Positions 16,832 through 26,460 are shown, counted from the first letter of the stretch. The stretch is 64,000 nt of DNA from Nocardioides luti (GCF_014212315.1 NZ_JACKXE010000001.1:1922001-1986000), one strand, 5' to 3'. Translations and numbers: made by a program. The notes: generated from the sequence alone by a model not told the origin.

Positions 16832-17860
16832 TTAGCCCGCCTCGGAGAGACTTGGCGCTGCCTCAACGAGAAACTTCTCTGCAAATATTCGGACCGGAGC
16901 GCGCCCCTCCGAACGTATGTATCTGTGCACGGCCTCGACCATGACGGGCGGGCCGCAGAGATACAGATCGGATTGCTCGATAGCAAGTTCCGGCGAGAAG
17001 AGATCCGTGACCAGTCCCGCAGGGCCGCCCTGTTTCGGGTTGGCAATTCGGTATTGGAAGTCAAACCACGGGTGGCTCGCCTTGAAGGCCTCCAGCTCCT
17101 CTACCTTGACGAGGTCCTCATCGTTCGTCACACCGAGAAGGAGTGTCACCTGCGGATGGTCCAGACTGCCTGCCCTACTCTCCAGCATGGCCAGGAAGGG
17201 CGCGAGGCCGGTTCCGCCCGCGACAAATACGAGGGGCCGCTGGATGTCGCGAAGGTAAAACGCGCCCTGCGGGCCGTGAATGTCTACCGGATCGCCGACC
17301 GCCGCCGAACCCGCCAAGTACTGCGACATTCCACCGTCGGGCACTAGGCGGATAAGGAACTTGATGAAAGGTGTACCCGGCTGATTTGAAAACGAATAGT
17401 TCCGTGCTCGGTCGAGACCTCCCGCCTCGAGACCCGCGTACTGACCGGGCAGGAAGTGCATCGGGGATGAGCTACCGGTGTCGATGACCACCTCAGCGGT
17501 GGACGAGCTCAGGATATTCACCTGCTGGATAGAGCCAGGCACGGCCCGCTTCGACAGTCCAGCGACCGTGGACGCGACGGGCACGCGGACCACCATGTCG
17601 CTGAGGGGCGTGGTCTGACAGGCGAGGATGAAGCCTTCCGCGGCTTCTTCGTCGGTCAGCGCCTCTTCCAGGTAGTCGTCCGACATCGTGTAGGTCCCGC
17701 TCTCGCAGAGCGACCGGCAGGTGCCGCAAACTCCGTCCCGACAGTCTGTCGGGATGCGAACCCCAGCCCTGTCTCCAGCGTCGACCAACGACTCTCCGTC
17801 GTTGCAATCGATAAAGAAGGTCGCGTCCTCTTCGAAGGTAAGGGCGATCCTATGACTCAA
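16832..17860 (-). CDS. Oxygenase reductase: 2Fe-2S ferredoxin + FAD/NAD(P)H (BenC-type), 342 aa
   Basis: Passes electrons from NAD(P)H to the adjacent Rieske oxygenase. TTG at 17860 is chosen: GGGAGG lies 8 bp upstream and the product then begins MSHRIALTFEED like BenC proteins. Residues about 1-95 are a plant-type ferredoxin with cluster cysteines in CRDGVCGTCRSLCESG and a fourth in FILACQTT. Residues about 105-205 are the FAD domain (RNYSFSNQPG), and residues about 210-340 the NAD-binding domain (VFVAGGTGLAPFLAMLES and the terminal YLCGPPVMVEAV). Domain order is ferredoxin-FAD-NAD. It starts 33 bp after the Rieske gene. Confidence 0.9.
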   Translation of the reverse strand: MSHRIALTFEEDATFFIDCNDGESLVDAGDRAGVRIPTDCRDGVCGTCRSLCESGTYTMSDDYLEEALTDEEAAEGFILACQTTPLSDMVVRVPVASTVAGLSKRAVPGSIQQVNILSSSTAEVVIDTGSSSPMHFLPGQYAGLEAGGLDRARNYSFSNQPGTPFIKFLIRLVPDGGMSQYLAGSAAVGDPVDIHGPQGAFYLRDIQRPLVFVAGGTGLAPFLAMLESRAGSLDHPQVTLLLGVTNDEDLVKVEELEAFKASHPWFDFQYRIANPKQGGPAGLVTDLFSPELAIEQSDLYLCGPPVMVEAVHRYIRSEGRAPVRIFAEKFLVEAAPSLSEAG

Positions 17861-17893
17861 GACGCGCACCTCCCAGTCTCGCGCCCGCCACTT

Positions 17894-19036
17894 CTAGACT
17901 TCATCCATCATGTCCAGGTACAGGGCCTGACTCACCCGCAGTGTCGGCTCGCGCGAGGCACTCAGGGGCCCCGGCACATATCGCCGCGAGTTCATGCCCT
18001 CGTATGAACGCGTCACCAGGTCGATGTCCTCCTCCACGCTCACCCGCCAGAGCTTGGTGACCTCGTCGCGGTCATAGTCAGTACCCTCCACAGCGTCCTC
18101 GTGAACGAACCATCGACTGGTCCAGCGGACCTTGCCCGGCGAGATTGGATTCATCGTGAAGATCACGCCATAGTCGACGCTGAAGAGCCCTCGGGAAAAC
18201 AGGGGATGGATGGCGAAGCCAGCGTGAAACTGCTCCGGGATTTCGGCTCCGGGTTCACCGAAGGCGCCGAGATACTTCGAGCACTTCGCCTCTCCGTCCA
18301 TGGAGATACTGCGCATACCGGGGCGTGGCTGACTTCCGCCGCCGTAGAACTCAGCCTTGCGCTGAACGTCTCCTGTGTTGTGGTAGGTGGCCTCAACATC
18401 GAGACTCAGTGAGAGTTCTGGGTGATTGCCGGCGCAGTGGTAGCACTCTTGGAAGTTCTCACGCATGACCTTCCAATTGGTCTCAAGGTCTACTGACTGC
18501 TCATGAATCTTTTTCATCCGTGTCGGATCAAGCTGGATCATGTCCGCGGCAACAGCGTCCAGTTCCCCCGCGAGATCTGCAGTCCTCGGCTCTCCGAGGC
18601 AGATGAAGATCAGCCCTTGCCAGACCTCAACCCGAACCCGGTGCAGGCCCCAGTTGTCGTAGTTGATGACAGCATCATCGATCGAAGGCGCCTTTCGAAG
18701 CGCCCCATCGAGCCCATACGCCCAGTTGTGGTACCCGCAGACAAGCAGTCTGGCGTTGCCCGCCTTCTCGCGACAGACCGGGAAGCCCCGGTGACGACAA
18801 CTGTTCAGTAGGGCGTTGATGGAGCCATCGCGCCCGCGAGAGATGATTACGCTCTCGCCGAGGAGGTCGACGACAACGAAGTCCCCGGCCGCCGCAACTT
18901 CCGATACGTGGGCGACGTAGTGCCACTGGCGCAGGAAGATCGCCTGAGCTTCCCGCTCGAATACTTCCTCCGAGAAGTAGTACTCACGGTCAAGCAGCGT
19001 GAACCAGGACTGGTCCGAGGGAGCTTGTTCGTTCAT
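17894..19036 (-). CDS. Rieske non-heme iron oxygenase, alpha subunit, 380 aa
   Basis: Terminal oxygenase that hydroxylates or demethylates its substrate. ATG at 19036 (MNEQAPSDQSWFTLLDREYY) behind GGAAAC. The Rieske 2Fe-2S ligands are in NSCRHRGFPVC (C-x-H) and VCGYHNWAYG (C-x2-H), about residues 80-110. The catalytic iron site is NFQECYHCAGNHPEL (two His) near residue 200, with the bridging acidic residue just before. The closest look is to the single-subunit group that acts on quaternary amines and carboxylated substrates (glycine betaine, choline, stachydrine). With a BetA-like and an aldehyde dehydrogenase in the same operon, and a formaldehyde dehydrogenase nearby, an N-demethylation is the most economical guess. 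Confidence 0.9.
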   Translation of the reverse strand: MNEQAPSDQSWFTLLDREYYFSEEVFEREAQAIFLRQWHYVAHVSEVAAAGDFVVVDLLGESVIISRGRDGSINALLNSCRHRGFPVCREKAGNARLLVCGYHNWAYGLDGALRKAPSIDDAVINYDNWGLHRVRVEVWQGLIFICLGEPRTADLAGELDAVAADMIQLDPTRMKKIHEQSVDLETNWKVMRENFQECYHCAGNHPELSLSLDVEATYHNTGDVQRKAEFYGGGSQPRPGMRSISMDGEAKCSKYLGAFGEPGAEIPEQFHAGFAIHPLFSRGLFSVDYGVIFTMNPISPGKVRWTSRWFVHEDAVEGTDYDRDEVTKLWRVSVEEDIDLVTRSYEGMNSRRYVPGPLSASREPTLRVSQALYLDMMDEV

Positions 19037-19126
19037 GTCGTTTCCAATCGGCTGGACCCATCGCATTCAGTAGCGGCGATCATTGCTCCGAACGCGATTC
19101 ATGAGTTCGTTTGGCGGCGGTAGTCG

Positions 19127-20572
19127 TTAGGGCAGGAGGTCCGGCTGCACCATTACGTGCTTGAACTGGGAGTACTCGTCGATCCCGTGGGCTGACAGTT
19201 CCTTGCCGTACCCGGAGCCGCGGAATCCGCCGAACGGCATCTCGGAGGCGACGTTGAGGTGCTGATTCGCCCACACCGTGCCGAAGTCGAGGTCCCGAGT
19301 CAGCCGCATCACGCGGGCCAGATCCTGAGTCCAGACGCTGGCGGACAGTCCGTACTCAGTGTCGTTTGCCATCTCCAACATCTCGGCTTCGCCGCGGCCC
19401 CGCTGAATTGTGACGACGGGCCCGAACACCTCTCGCTGAATGATCTCCGAGTCCTGCGCGGCGTCGGCAATTACCGTCGGCGCGTAGAACCACCCATCCC
19501 TCGCCACGCGCTCACCGCCGATAAGGACCTTCGCCCCGTCGGCGCGGGCGCGGTCCACGAAGCCCTCCACTCGCTCGAGCTGCTTCTCCGAGATAAGGGG
19601 GCCAACGGTCGTTTCGTTGTCGAACGGGTCGCCGACCTTCAGCTTGGCAACCTCTTCGCAGTACGCCTCGACGAACTCATCGTAAATGGACTCCTCAACG
19701 ATCACTCGGCAGGCGGCGCAGCAGTCCTGACCGCTGTTGAGGTAGCCGTACAGGACGAGGTCGCGAGCAGTCTGGCGCACGGGGCTGTCAGCGAACACCA
19801 GAACTGGGGCCTTGCCGCCGAGTTCGAGGCTGACGCGCTTCAACGTGTTGGCCGCAGACGCGGCGACGTGCTTGCCTGTGCCGACGTCGCCCGTGATCGA
19901 CACCATCCGCACCTTCGGGTGCGCGACCAGCGCCTTTCCGGTTGAAGAGTCGCCGAGAACCAGGTTCAGGACACCCTCTGGGAGGAAGCGGTTCGCCAGG
20001 TCGACCAGCTTGATGGCCGTCTCCGGGGTGAGCTCAGAGGGCTTGATGATAACGGCGTTCCCGGCTGCGATCGCAGGGAAGATTTTGTAGATGGCCATCA
20101 GCAGGGGGTAGTTCCAAGGCGCGATGAGCGCCACGACCCCGAGCGGCTCTCGCCTCAGCCATGAAGTGCTGCCGCCGCCGTACTCTCCTGCCGCCGGGGC
20201 ATGCGAGACGCGCGCCGCGCCGGCGCTGAAGCGAATGACGTCCCACCACCAGGCACCCTCATCCCGCATGTAGGTGATCGGCCGTCCGACATTCTCTGTT
20301 TCGATCTGGACGAAGTCATCGGCCTCCTGCTGAAGCGCATCTGCGATCTTCAGCAGGATCTCCGCGCGTTCCCCGGGGGGCGTCCTTCCCCACGCCCGGG
20401 CTGCCTCTGCTGCGCGGCCCACGGCGACGTCAACTTCGTCGGGGGTTGCGTTGGGGTGGCTCGCAATGGCCCGCCCAGTAGCGGGGTTGACGACGGTCGA
20501 GGCACCAGCCTGGTGGTTGTCGAGGGTACCGCCGATGCTGTCATTGATCTCGTGGTCGGCTGTGGTGCTCAC
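19127..20572 (-). CDS. Aldehyde dehydrogenase, aminobutyraldehyde/betaine-aldehyde type, 481 aa
   Basis: NAD(P)+-dependent oxidation of an aldehyde to its acid. GTG start behind AGGAG. Full-length ALDH: cofactor loop IAPWNYPLLMAIYKIFPAIA, general base Glu in LELGGKAP, nucleophile Cys in NSGQDCCAACRVIVEESIYD, and the C-terminal MPFGGFRGSGYGKELS. The GQDCxAACR form is characteristic of gamma-aminobutyraldehyde dehydrogenases (PatD), many of which also take betaine aldehyde. First gene of the operon that follows the promoter at 20704-20742. If the GMC enzyme makes an amino or trimethylammonio aldehyde, this enzyme would oxidise it. Confidence 0.9.
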   Translation of the reverse strand: MSTTADHEINDSIGGTLDNHQAGASTVVNPATGRAIASHPNATPDEVDVAVGRAAEAARAWGRTPPGERAEILLKIADALQQEADDFVQIETENVGRPITYMRDEGAWWWDVIRFSAGAARVSHAPAAGEYGGGSTSWLRREPLGVVALIAPWNYPLLMAIYKIFPAIAAGNAVIIKPSELTPETAIKLVDLANRFLPEGVLNLVLGDSSTGKALVAHPKVRMVSITGDVGTGKHVAASAANTLKRVSLELGGKAPVLVFADSPVRQTARDLVLYGYLNSGQDCCAACRVIVEESIYDEFVEAYCEEVAKLKVGDPFDNETTVGPLISEKQLERVEGFVDRARADGAKVLIGGERVARDGWFYAPTVIADAAQDSEIIQREVFGPVVTIQRGRGEAEMLEMANDTEYGLSASVWTQDLARVMRLTRDLDFGTVWANQHLNVASEMPFGGFRGSGYGKELSAHGIDEYSQFKHVMVQPDLLP

Positions 20573-20703
20573 GTTTCTCCTGAATCTCGTGGATTGCTTC
20601 CCGGCGCATGACGTGTCGCGAGGCTGTGCTCAAGTCGGACGCGTGACGTACGAGACGGCGATAGTCCACCGACATCTCGCGGACCTCGCCGAGTGAACGT
20701 TGT

Positions 20704-20742
20704 ACTCACCTCAGCATAGGAAGATGTCGGCTGGCATGTCAA
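20704..20742 (-). promoter_or_regulatory. Promoter with twin operators (ALDH-Rieske-reductase-betA operon)
   Basis: Minus-strand -35 TTGACA (20737-20742), 18-bp spacer, -10 TATGCT (20713-20718). Plus-strand site ATGT-CGGCTG-GCAT at 20724-20737 fills the spacer; 20 bp away, 20704-20717 reads ACTC-ACCTCA-GCAT, with only the right half conserved. The first 10 bases, TTGACATGCC, are identical in three promoters of the window. Confidence 0.8.
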
Positions 20743-21070
20743 TGGTGGTCCGCGCCCCAGACCTCAAAACCCAGACGCGCTTCATCAGGGATCATCACTG
20801 CGAGGGCCCACTGGTGTTGCGCCAAGAAATCAGTCGTCTCCAGCAACGGCTCGTCCGTGGCGACGGGCGATCCAGGGGCCGCTGTTGAAGCAGGTTCCGA
20901 TCGTTGGCCGCTCCCCCGTACGCCACGGCTGGGTCATGTGCCGAGGTGGCCCGTGCGGCTTAGGCCGTCCAATTTGCTCGGCTTTTCCGTCCCGGCGAAC
21001 ACCGGTCCGCGAAAGGCGGTCGCGAGAACGAGGTCACTGGATCGTGCCTACCCGCCCAGCACGCTCGGTG
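20743..21070. other. Intergenic between two minus-strand units
   Basis: No gene or clear signal apart from the promoter at its left edge. The transcript of the metallo-hydrolase gene must end here, but no hairpin is evident. Confidence 0.4.
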
Positions 21071-21694
21071 TCAGAGCAGACGAGCCTTCTCCGCACCGAT
21101 CGTCGTGTCGTCACCGTGACCGGTGTGCACGACCGTCTCGTCCGGCAGGATGAAAAGCTTCGCCCGGATCGACTCCTTGATCAGGTCTGAGTCCGAGTAG
21201 GACCGACCGGTCGCGCCCGGGCCACCGTTGAAGAGCGTGTCGCCGGTGAAGACGCAGCCGAGGTCGGGCGCGTAGAGACAGACGGCCCCCGGGGCGTGGC
21301 CCGGCGTGTGCAGCACCTGGAGCGTCGTACCCGCGACCTCGATCGTCAGTCCGTCAGCAAGGCTCGCGTTCCAGTAGTGCTCTGGATGTACGAGCTCCCA
21401 CAGCACCTTGTCGGCCGGGTGCAGCATGATCGGCGCGACCACCTCTTCGCGCAGCGCCGGCGCCGCGCGGACGTGGTCGTCGTGCGCGTGCGTGCAGATG
21501 ATCGCCTTGACCTTGCGGTCCCCCACCACGGCCAGGATGTCAGCGACGTCGTGCGGGGCGTCGATCACCACGCACTCGGCGTCGTCACCGATCACCCAGA
21601 TGTTGTTGTCGACCTCGAAGGTCTCGCCGTCGAGGCTGAAGGTGCCGCTCGAGACGGCACGGTCCACTCGCACACTTCCGGGGGAGGCCGTCAC
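21071..21694 (-). CDS. Metallo-beta-lactamase-fold hydrolase, MscR partner, 207 aa
   Basis: Start is the GTG at 21694, overlapping the TGA of the dehydrogenase (GTGA). Metal-binding motif THAHDDH lies near residue 65, with further ligands in HTPGHAPGA and FTGDTLF and the terminal VHTGHGD. A glyoxalase-II-like hydrolase gene directly follows mscR in mycobacteria, where it is thought to hydrolyse a mycothiol thioester or assist formaldehyde oxidation. The tight overlap argues for the same role. Both genes show more regular, higher-GC codon use than their neighbours. Confidence 0.88.
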   Translation of the reverse strand: MTASPGSVRVDRAVSSGTFSLDGETFEVDNNIWVIGDDAECVVIDAPHDVADILAVVGDRKVKAIICTHAHDDHVRAAPALREEVVAPIMLHPADKVLWELVHPEHYWNASLADGLTIEVAGTTLQVLHTPGHAPGAVCLYAPDLGCVFTGDTLFNGGPGATGRSYSDSDLIKESIRAKLFILPDETVVHTGHGDDTTIGAEKARLL

Positions 21695-22782
21695 GAGAAC
21701 AGCACCACCGAACGGAGCACGTCGCCGTGGTGCATCTTCTCGAACGCAGCCTCGATGTCGTCGATGCCGATCTCCTCGGTGACGAAGGCGTCCAGGTCGA
21801 GGCGACCCTGCTGGTAGAGGTCGACCAGCATCGGGAAGTCGCGGCTGGGCAGGCAGTCGCCGTACCAGCTGGACTTCAGCGAGCCACCGCGCCCGAAGAC
21901 GTCGATCAGCGGGATGTCCGGGACCTTCATGTCGGGCGTGGGCACGCCGACCAGGACCACGGTGCCGGCCAGGTCGCGGGCGTAGAACGCCTGCTTCCAC
22001 GTCTCGGGGCGACCGACCGCCTCGATGACGACGTCGGCGCCGTTGCCGCCGGTGAGCTCCTGGATCGCGGCGACCGGGTCCGTGCCCGAGGAGTCGACGG
22101 TGTGCGTCGCGCCCATCCTCTTCGCCTGCTCGAGCTTCTTGGGGTCGATGTCGACCGCGATGATCGGACTGGCACCGGCCAGCGCCGAGCCGGCGATCGC
22201 AGCCACGCCAACGCCACCGCAGCCGATGACCGCGACGGACTTGCCACGGGTCACAGCACCGGTGTTGATCGCCGCACCGATGCCGGCCATCACGCCGCAG
22301 CCAAGCAGGCCGACCGCAGCCGGGCGGGCCGACGGGTCGACCTTGGTGCACTGACCGGCCGCCACCAGGGTCTTCTCGGCGAAGGCGCCGATGCCGAGCG
22401 CAGGCGAGAGCTCGGTCCCGTCCTCGAGGGTCATCTTCTGGGTCGCGTTGTGGGTGGCGAAGCAGTACCACGGCTCGCCGCGGTCACAGGCGCGGCAGTC
22501 GCCGCAGACCGCGCGCCAGTTGAGGATCACGAAGTCGCCGGGGGCAACAGCGGTCACGTCGGGACCGACGGCCTCGACCACACCCGCGGCCTCGTGGCCG
22601 AGCAGGAACGGGAAGTCGTCGTTGATCCCGCCCTCGCGGTAGTGCAGGTCGGTGTGGCAGACCCCGCAGGCCTGCACCTTCACGACCGCCTCGCCGGGAC
22701 CGGGGTCCGGGACGTTGATGGTGACGACCTCGACCGGCTGACCCTTCGCACGGGCGACGACCGCCCTGACCTGCTGACTCAT
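21691..22782 (-). CDS. mscR: S-(hydroxymethyl)mycothiol dehydrogenase, 363 aa
   Basis: Zinc- and NAD-dependent medium-chain dehydrogenase that oxidises the formaldehyde-mycothiol adduct. Catalytic zinc ligands in [15 protein letters not shown] and LGHEAAG, structural zinc cysteines in [16 protein letters not shown], and cofactor loop [12 protein letters not shown]. Length and the N-terminus [20 protein letters not shown] match actinobacterial MscR. ATG start behind GGAG. The gene marks a mycothiol user and gives a sink for formaldehyde released by the neighbouring Rieske oxygenase. No copy of the shared operator was found upstream, so it may be constitutive or formaldehyde-controlled. Confidence 0.93.
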   Translation of the reverse strand: MSQQVRAVVARAKGQPVEVVTINVPDPGPGEAVVKVQACGVCHTDLHYREGGINDDFPFLLGHEAAGVVEAVGPDVTAVAPGDFVILNWRAVCGDCRACDRGEPWYCFATHNATQKMTLEDGTELSPALGIGAFAEKTLVAAGQCTKVDPSARPAAVGLLGCGVMAGIGAAINTGAVTRGKSVAVIGCGGVGVAAIAGSALAGASPIIAVDIDPKKLEQAKRMGATHTVDSSGTDPVAAIQELTGGNGADVVIEAVGRPETWKQAFYARDLAGTVVLVGVPTPDMKVPDIPLIDVFGRGGSLKSSWYGDCLPSRDFPMLVDLYQQGRLDLDAFVTEEIGIDDIEAAFEKMHHGDVLRSVVLFS

Positions 22783-23162
22783 CGTGCTCCTTCACACTTT
22801 CGCGATCGGTGGACTCGGGCAATCGGGCCGCAGAGGCACCGACGAAACTGGAGATATCAAGTTGCGAGGGCGATGGCCGAGCGGGAGCAAGGGTGGCTTC
22901 AGCTGCGTGAGGGCGATCGCTCGGGTTCATTCACGACCCGGCAATCACGCTGCTCTTCGTCGCGTTCTGACTGACGCGCACGCGAGACCCTGCGGGTCGA
23001 CGTCCGGAATGCTCAACCGGTTGGATCAACAGGACTGTTCAGTTCGTATCCCGCGGTCGCCTCAGACATACGACATGGGCATGAACGTGTTGACGACGAC
23101 GTCGCCGTGCGAGCCGTCAAGGCTGACTACCGGTGAACAGGCAAAGACCTCTTGGATGGCGG
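22783..23162. other. Intergenic upstream of mscR
   Basis: About 380 bp without a gene. It should contain the mscR promoter; no ATGY-N6-RCAT site or clear -35/-10 pair was seen. Confidence 0.4.
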
Positions 23163-24266
23163 TCAACTCAACTCCGATGTCAACGTGATGTGAACGGCAT
23201 CCGTCCCGTCGTTGATCTCACGGCCGAGCGTCTGGACCGCCGTCGTGACCTGATCCAACCTGAACGTGTGTGAGCAAAGAGCCCCGAGTCCCTCCGGGTC
23301 CGTCCGAAGCATGTCGATCGCGAGCTCGGTCGATCGATAACCACCGCTGACGACACCGCGAAGTTCAATTTCGCTCAGGACTACGTCGTCGATAGGCACG
23401 TCGTTGAGCATCTTCCCGCTCTTGAGTCCAGCCAGGACAAGCCGACCGCCTCGCCGAAGCATCCGGATACCGTCCAGGATCGGTGACATCGCCCCCGCAG
23501 AAACGTCAAGCACCACGTCGGCCATCGACCCGTTGGTGATTTCAAGAACGCGCTCAACGGCGCCCTCGGAGTCGACGTCGATCGTGGCGGTCGCACCAAG
23601 GGCCCTTGCCAATTCCAGGCGCCCATGATCAGCAGAAGTCCCCGTAACAATGATTTCCGCGGCCCCCGCCTTCTTCGCCGCGGCAGCAGCCAGTAGGCCT
23701 CTTTGGCCTGGACCCGCGATGACCACAGTGGACCCCAGGCTCGCGCCACCCACCTCATGCACCCAGCGGATCGCGTTCGATAGTGGATTGACCAGGGTCA
23801 TCACATCGGTCGGGATGTCAGCCGGCAGCTTGTGAACCAGTGCGCGCGAATGCAGGTACACGTGCGTTGCGTACCCGCCCCAAAGCGACGGCTGTCTGCC
23901 CGTCCCCTGGTACATGCCGTATCCGAGACCCGCTCGACAGCGAGTGAAAGCACCTTCGACGCATCCTGCACAGACGCCACACGGAATGATTGGTTCTACC
24001 GTGATGCGGTCGCCCACGCCTACGCCCCATCGTTTCGCCGCGGTGGCGCCGATTGCTTCGACGTGTCCCAATACCTCGTGCCCGGGGATGATCGGCATGC
24101 CGTCACCGAAGCTCAGGCCGCCAAGGTACTGCTCGTAGTCGGTTCCACACAGTCCGCTGGCCTCGACGCGTACGACAGCGTCGTCGTCCCCGACCCTAGG
24201 AATCGCGAAGTCACGGAAGGTGAACTCGCGTGGACCATCCAGGACTGCTGCGACTGCCTTGGTCAT
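23163..24266 (-). CDS. Zinc-dependent alcohol dehydrogenase (MDR family), 367 aa
   Basis: Medium-chain dehydrogenase. Catalytic zinc ligands in ASGLCGTDYEQYLGG and IPGHEVLGHVE, structural zinc cluster in CGVCAGCVEGAFTRC, cofactor loop GPGQRGLLAAAAAKKAGA. ATG start follows GAGTAAAGA. It is the last gene of the MaoC - amidohydrolase - unknown - ADH unit behind the promoter at 26493-26531 (118-bp gap from the preceding gene). Related threonine/sorbitol-type enzymes oxidise secondary alcohols, so oxidation of a hydroxy intermediate made by the MaoC protein is possible; the real substrate is unknown. Confidence 0.88.
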   Translation of the reverse strand: MTKAVAAVLDGPREFTFRDFAIPRVGDDDAVVRVEASGLCGTDYEQYLGGLSFGDGMPIIPGHEVLGHVEAIGATAAKRWGVGVGDRITVEPIIPCGVCAGCVEGAFTRCRAGLGYGMYQGTGRQPSLWGGYATHVYLHSRALVHKLPADIPTDVMTLVNPLSNAIRWVHEVGGASLGSTVVIAGPGQRGLLAAAAAKKAGAAEIIVTGTSADHGRLELARALGATATIDVDSEGAVERVLEITNGSMADVVLDVSAGAMSPILDGIRMLRRGGRLVLAGLKSGKMLNDVPIDDVVLSEIELRGVVSGGYRSTELAIDMLRTDPEGLGALCSHTFRLDQVTTAVQTLGREINDGTDAVHITLTSELS

Positions 24267-24384
24267 TCTTTACTCGCTCTCGATGAACCGTTTCGAAGGA
24301 AGCGGGCCGTGTGGCCTTGCGCAGAGGGACGGTCCGAACGATGGTCATCTGCTAGGCCGTCGCCGACTGCGACCCGTCCGGCTA

Positions 24385-24843
24385 CTACACGGGAGTGACG
24401 ACCACGTTGTAGAGGTCGTCGAACTCGTACGTGTAGAGCGCACGCGGGATCTTGCACATGCCGCGGAACTTGAGCAGCAGTTCCGCCGCCTTCGTGGCCG
24501 TACCGGCCGGTACGAACAGGTAGAAGATGGGGCACTCGTCCATGTCGAGCTTCCACACACGGTCGAGGGTCGTCTCGTTGATCGTCTCCTCAGTCTCTAC
24601 CTCGACGATCAGCCGCGGTGAGTTCGCGCGCTCGGTGTCAACCATGACGATGTCGGGCCAGAGGGTTCCCTCCCAACGATGGTGAACTGGCATGTTCTGC
24701 TCGCCGGCAACGTTCGTGTAGGTGCCCCAGGTCGGGTTGATCAGACCCGGGTACACCTCACCATTGGCAAACGAGAACATCGATCGAGCGATCTGACGGA
24801 CCGCGGTGTCGTGCAGGGTGCTGGAGGGGCTGGTAATGCTCAT
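24385..24843 (-). CDS. Uncharacterised protein with PD-(D/E)xK-like pattern, 152 aa
   Basis: ATG at 24843 (MSITSPSSTLHDTAVRQIAR) behind AAAGG. The product is a compact alpha/beta protein: an N-terminal helix, a segment WEGTLWPDIVMVDTERAN, then SPRLIVEVETEETINE, then YLFVPAGTATKAAELLLKF. Order and spacing of PD, then E-x-E on a predicted strand, are like the metal-binding core of PD-(D/E)xK nuclease-fold proteins (E-V-E replacing E-x-K). It lies 10 bp after the amidohydrolase gene inside a catabolic operon, so a non-nuclease role is as likely. I know of no assigned function. Confidence 0.7.
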   Translation of the reverse strand: MSITSPSSTLHDTAVRQIARSMFSFANGEVYPGLINPTWGTYTNVAGEQNMPVHHRWEGTLWPDIVMVDTERANSPRLIVEVETEETINETTLDRVWKLDMDECPIFYLFVPAGTATKAAELLLKFRGMCKIPRALYTYEFDDLYNVVVTPV

Positions 24844-24853
24844 CTCAAACCTT

Positions 24854-25798
24854 TCACAGTGGGAGAACGCGGCGTGCGTTCTCCCCGAGGATGGCTGCCT
24901 TCTCGTCGTCGCTGAGAAGCGACTGCTTGACCCCTTGGAGGCCAAGGACCGCGCGGTGGCTGTGCCAGTCCGAGGCCCAGAGGCAGCGGTCGACGCCAAC
25001 CTGGCGAACAGACTCGACGCCAACCTCGTCGAATCCCTCCTCGAAACCACAAGAGAGATCGAAGTACACGTTCTCAAAGTCGCGGGCCATCTGGACGCGT
25101 TGGTCGTGCATCTCCGTGCCGTAGCCAGTCAGCGGCTGGAGGTATCCCAGGTGGGCCATGACGATCTTCAGCTTCGGGTGCCGCTCCAGGACAGGGCGCC
25201 ACTGCGTGGGGAATGCATAGTCATCGTGCTCCGCATGGCCGACGTGACCATCGAGACCACCACTGTGCGCAAGGATCACCATGTTGAGCTCTTCGAGCTT
25301 GGCGAACGCGCGCTCAAGGGCCGGGTCGGACGGGTAGTACTGTCCCCAGGTTGAAATGATCTTGACGCCTCGCGCGCCTGCGGCGTGGTACTTGACCACC
25401 TGGTCCTCGACCCAGTCGGCACCGAAGTACGGGTCGATACCGCCGATCAGCGCAGCAAATCGCTCCGGACGTGCAGCGCTGACCTCGGTCAGCCACCGGT
25501 TCTTGCGGTCGCACCGTTCCCGCTGCTTCTCTCGGATCCGCTCCTCGAAAGTCGCCTTCTGGTCCTCAGTGAGGTCCCCCGGCGCGCGCCCTCGCATGGC
25601 CTGTCCCATGGCCTCGGTCGGCCAAGCGTTGATGATCCAAGCCGATGCGACTCCAGCCTCGTCCATGTAGCGGTTCAGCCCGGGCAGGTCGCCCCCGCGG
25701 TCCCAACGATCTTCAATGGTTCGCGCGTTCCAGCCCTCTTGGGCGGTCCGATTTAGGTGGACGTGGGTGTCGACGACATCCCAGGTGCGGTTGCTCAC
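24854..25798 (-). CDS. Amidohydrolase-2 (ACMSD-like) family protein, 314 aa
   Basis: TIM-barrel metal-dependent hydrolase or decarboxylase. Metal-binding HxH in [10 protein letters not shown] near residue 12, further ligands in VILAHSGG and VMAHLGYL, and the C-terminal catalytic Asp in [10 protein letters not shown]. Relatives include aminocarboxymuconate-semialdehyde and gamma-resorcylate decarboxylases, and lactone hydrolases such as those acting on oxalomesaconate. The GTG overlaps the TGA of the MaoC gene (GTGA). Its place between a hydratase and an alcohol dehydrogenase suggests hydrolysis or decarboxylation of an oxidised intermediate. Confidence 0.87.
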   Translation of the reverse strand: MSNRTWDVVDTHVHLNRTAQEGWNARTIEDRWDRGGDLPGLNRYMDEAGVASAWIINAWPTEAMGQAMRGRAPGDLTEDQKATFEERIREKQRERCDRKNRWLTEVSAARPERFAALIGGIDPYFGADWVEDQVVKYHAAGARGVKIISTWGQYYPSDPALERAFAKLEELNMVILAHSGGLDGHVGHAEHDDYAFPTQWRPVLERHPKLKIVMAHLGYLQPLTGYGTEMHDQRVQMARDFENVYFDLSCGFEEGFDEVGVESVRQVGVDRCLWASDWHSHRAVLGLQGVKQSLLSDDEKAAILGENARRVLPL

Positions 25799-26301
25799 GG
25801 CCTACTTCCCTTCGGGGCGTACAAGTGCCCCATCTTTGTCAGGATTTCCGCGACCGTCTCGCCCTCCTGATTGGTTACGTGTGTGGCGTACTCGATGATT
25901 CCGAAGCGGGACTTTTCTTCGCGCCGCACTGCCTCAATCTCGATGTCCAGCGTGTCGCCGGCGTAGACGGGGGCGCGGTACACGATCTCGTCAGTGAGAT
26001 GAGTTGCTGTCTTTTTCCCGATCACGAGAGCAAGCGGTGCGATGCAGACGCCCATGGTCAGCGCTCCCGGCGCAATCGGACCGCGGAATCCGTTCTCGGC
26101 TGCGATGCGGTGATCGCGGTGCAGTAGGGCAATATCCTGGAAAAGTCCACACGCGAGCGTGATCATGCTCTCGGTCATAGTCACCGCCGGGGCGATGAAG
26201 CGCTGACCGATCTGCACTTCCTCGTAGTAGCGGCCTTCAAGAAGATCGATCGGGGGGTGCGTAACCGCGTCGGCCTTCGCCGAATTCAGTGTGGAAGTCA
26301 C
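25795..26301 (-). CDS. MaoC-like hot-dog dehydratase, 168 aa
   Basis: Single hot-dog domain: [20 protein letters not shown] at residues about 28-47, [20 protein letters not shown] with the hydratase His/Asp region near residue 65, then [20 protein letters not shown] and a beta-strand-rich C-terminus ([20 protein letters not shown]). Family members hydrate enoyl-CoA thioesters or bind related acyl groups. GTG start (VTSTLNSAK) after AAAGG. First gene of its operon; leader of about 190 nt from the predicted start of transcription, containing the hairpin at 26461-26480. Confidence 0.85.
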   Translation of the reverse strand: MTSTLNSAKADAVTHPPIDLLEGRYYEEVQIGQRFIAPAVTMTESMITLACGLFQDIALLHRDHRIAAENGFRGPIAPGALTMGVCIAPLALVIGKKTATHLTDEIVYRAPVYAGDTLDIEIEAVRREEKSRFGIIEYATHVTNQEGETVAEILTKMGHLYAPKGSRP

Positions 26302-26460
26302 CAGGCAGTCCTTTCAGCTGGCGTTTCGTCCGCAGGCCCGTGAAACCGGGGCCGCATCGACGACCGGCAGGCTGGGAGCAGTTCGAAACTGCCGGTTTTG
26401 AATCTCTGCGTATCCGCGGCCGTCATGCGAGCGCCTCTCTCGGGCGTGGTTGGGTCACGC

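Noticed and set aside
21727..22974. Long plus-strand open frame (415 codons) opposite mscR
   Set aside because: Antisense shadow of a well-supported gene; composition is His/Arg/Val-rich with no motif or ribosome site. The same holds for the long plus-strand frames at 39317-40240 and 41658-42986.
22783..23162. mscR promoter checked for the shared operator
   Set aside because: No ATGY-N6-RCAT pair and no TTGACATGCC; mscR is not counted in the regulon.
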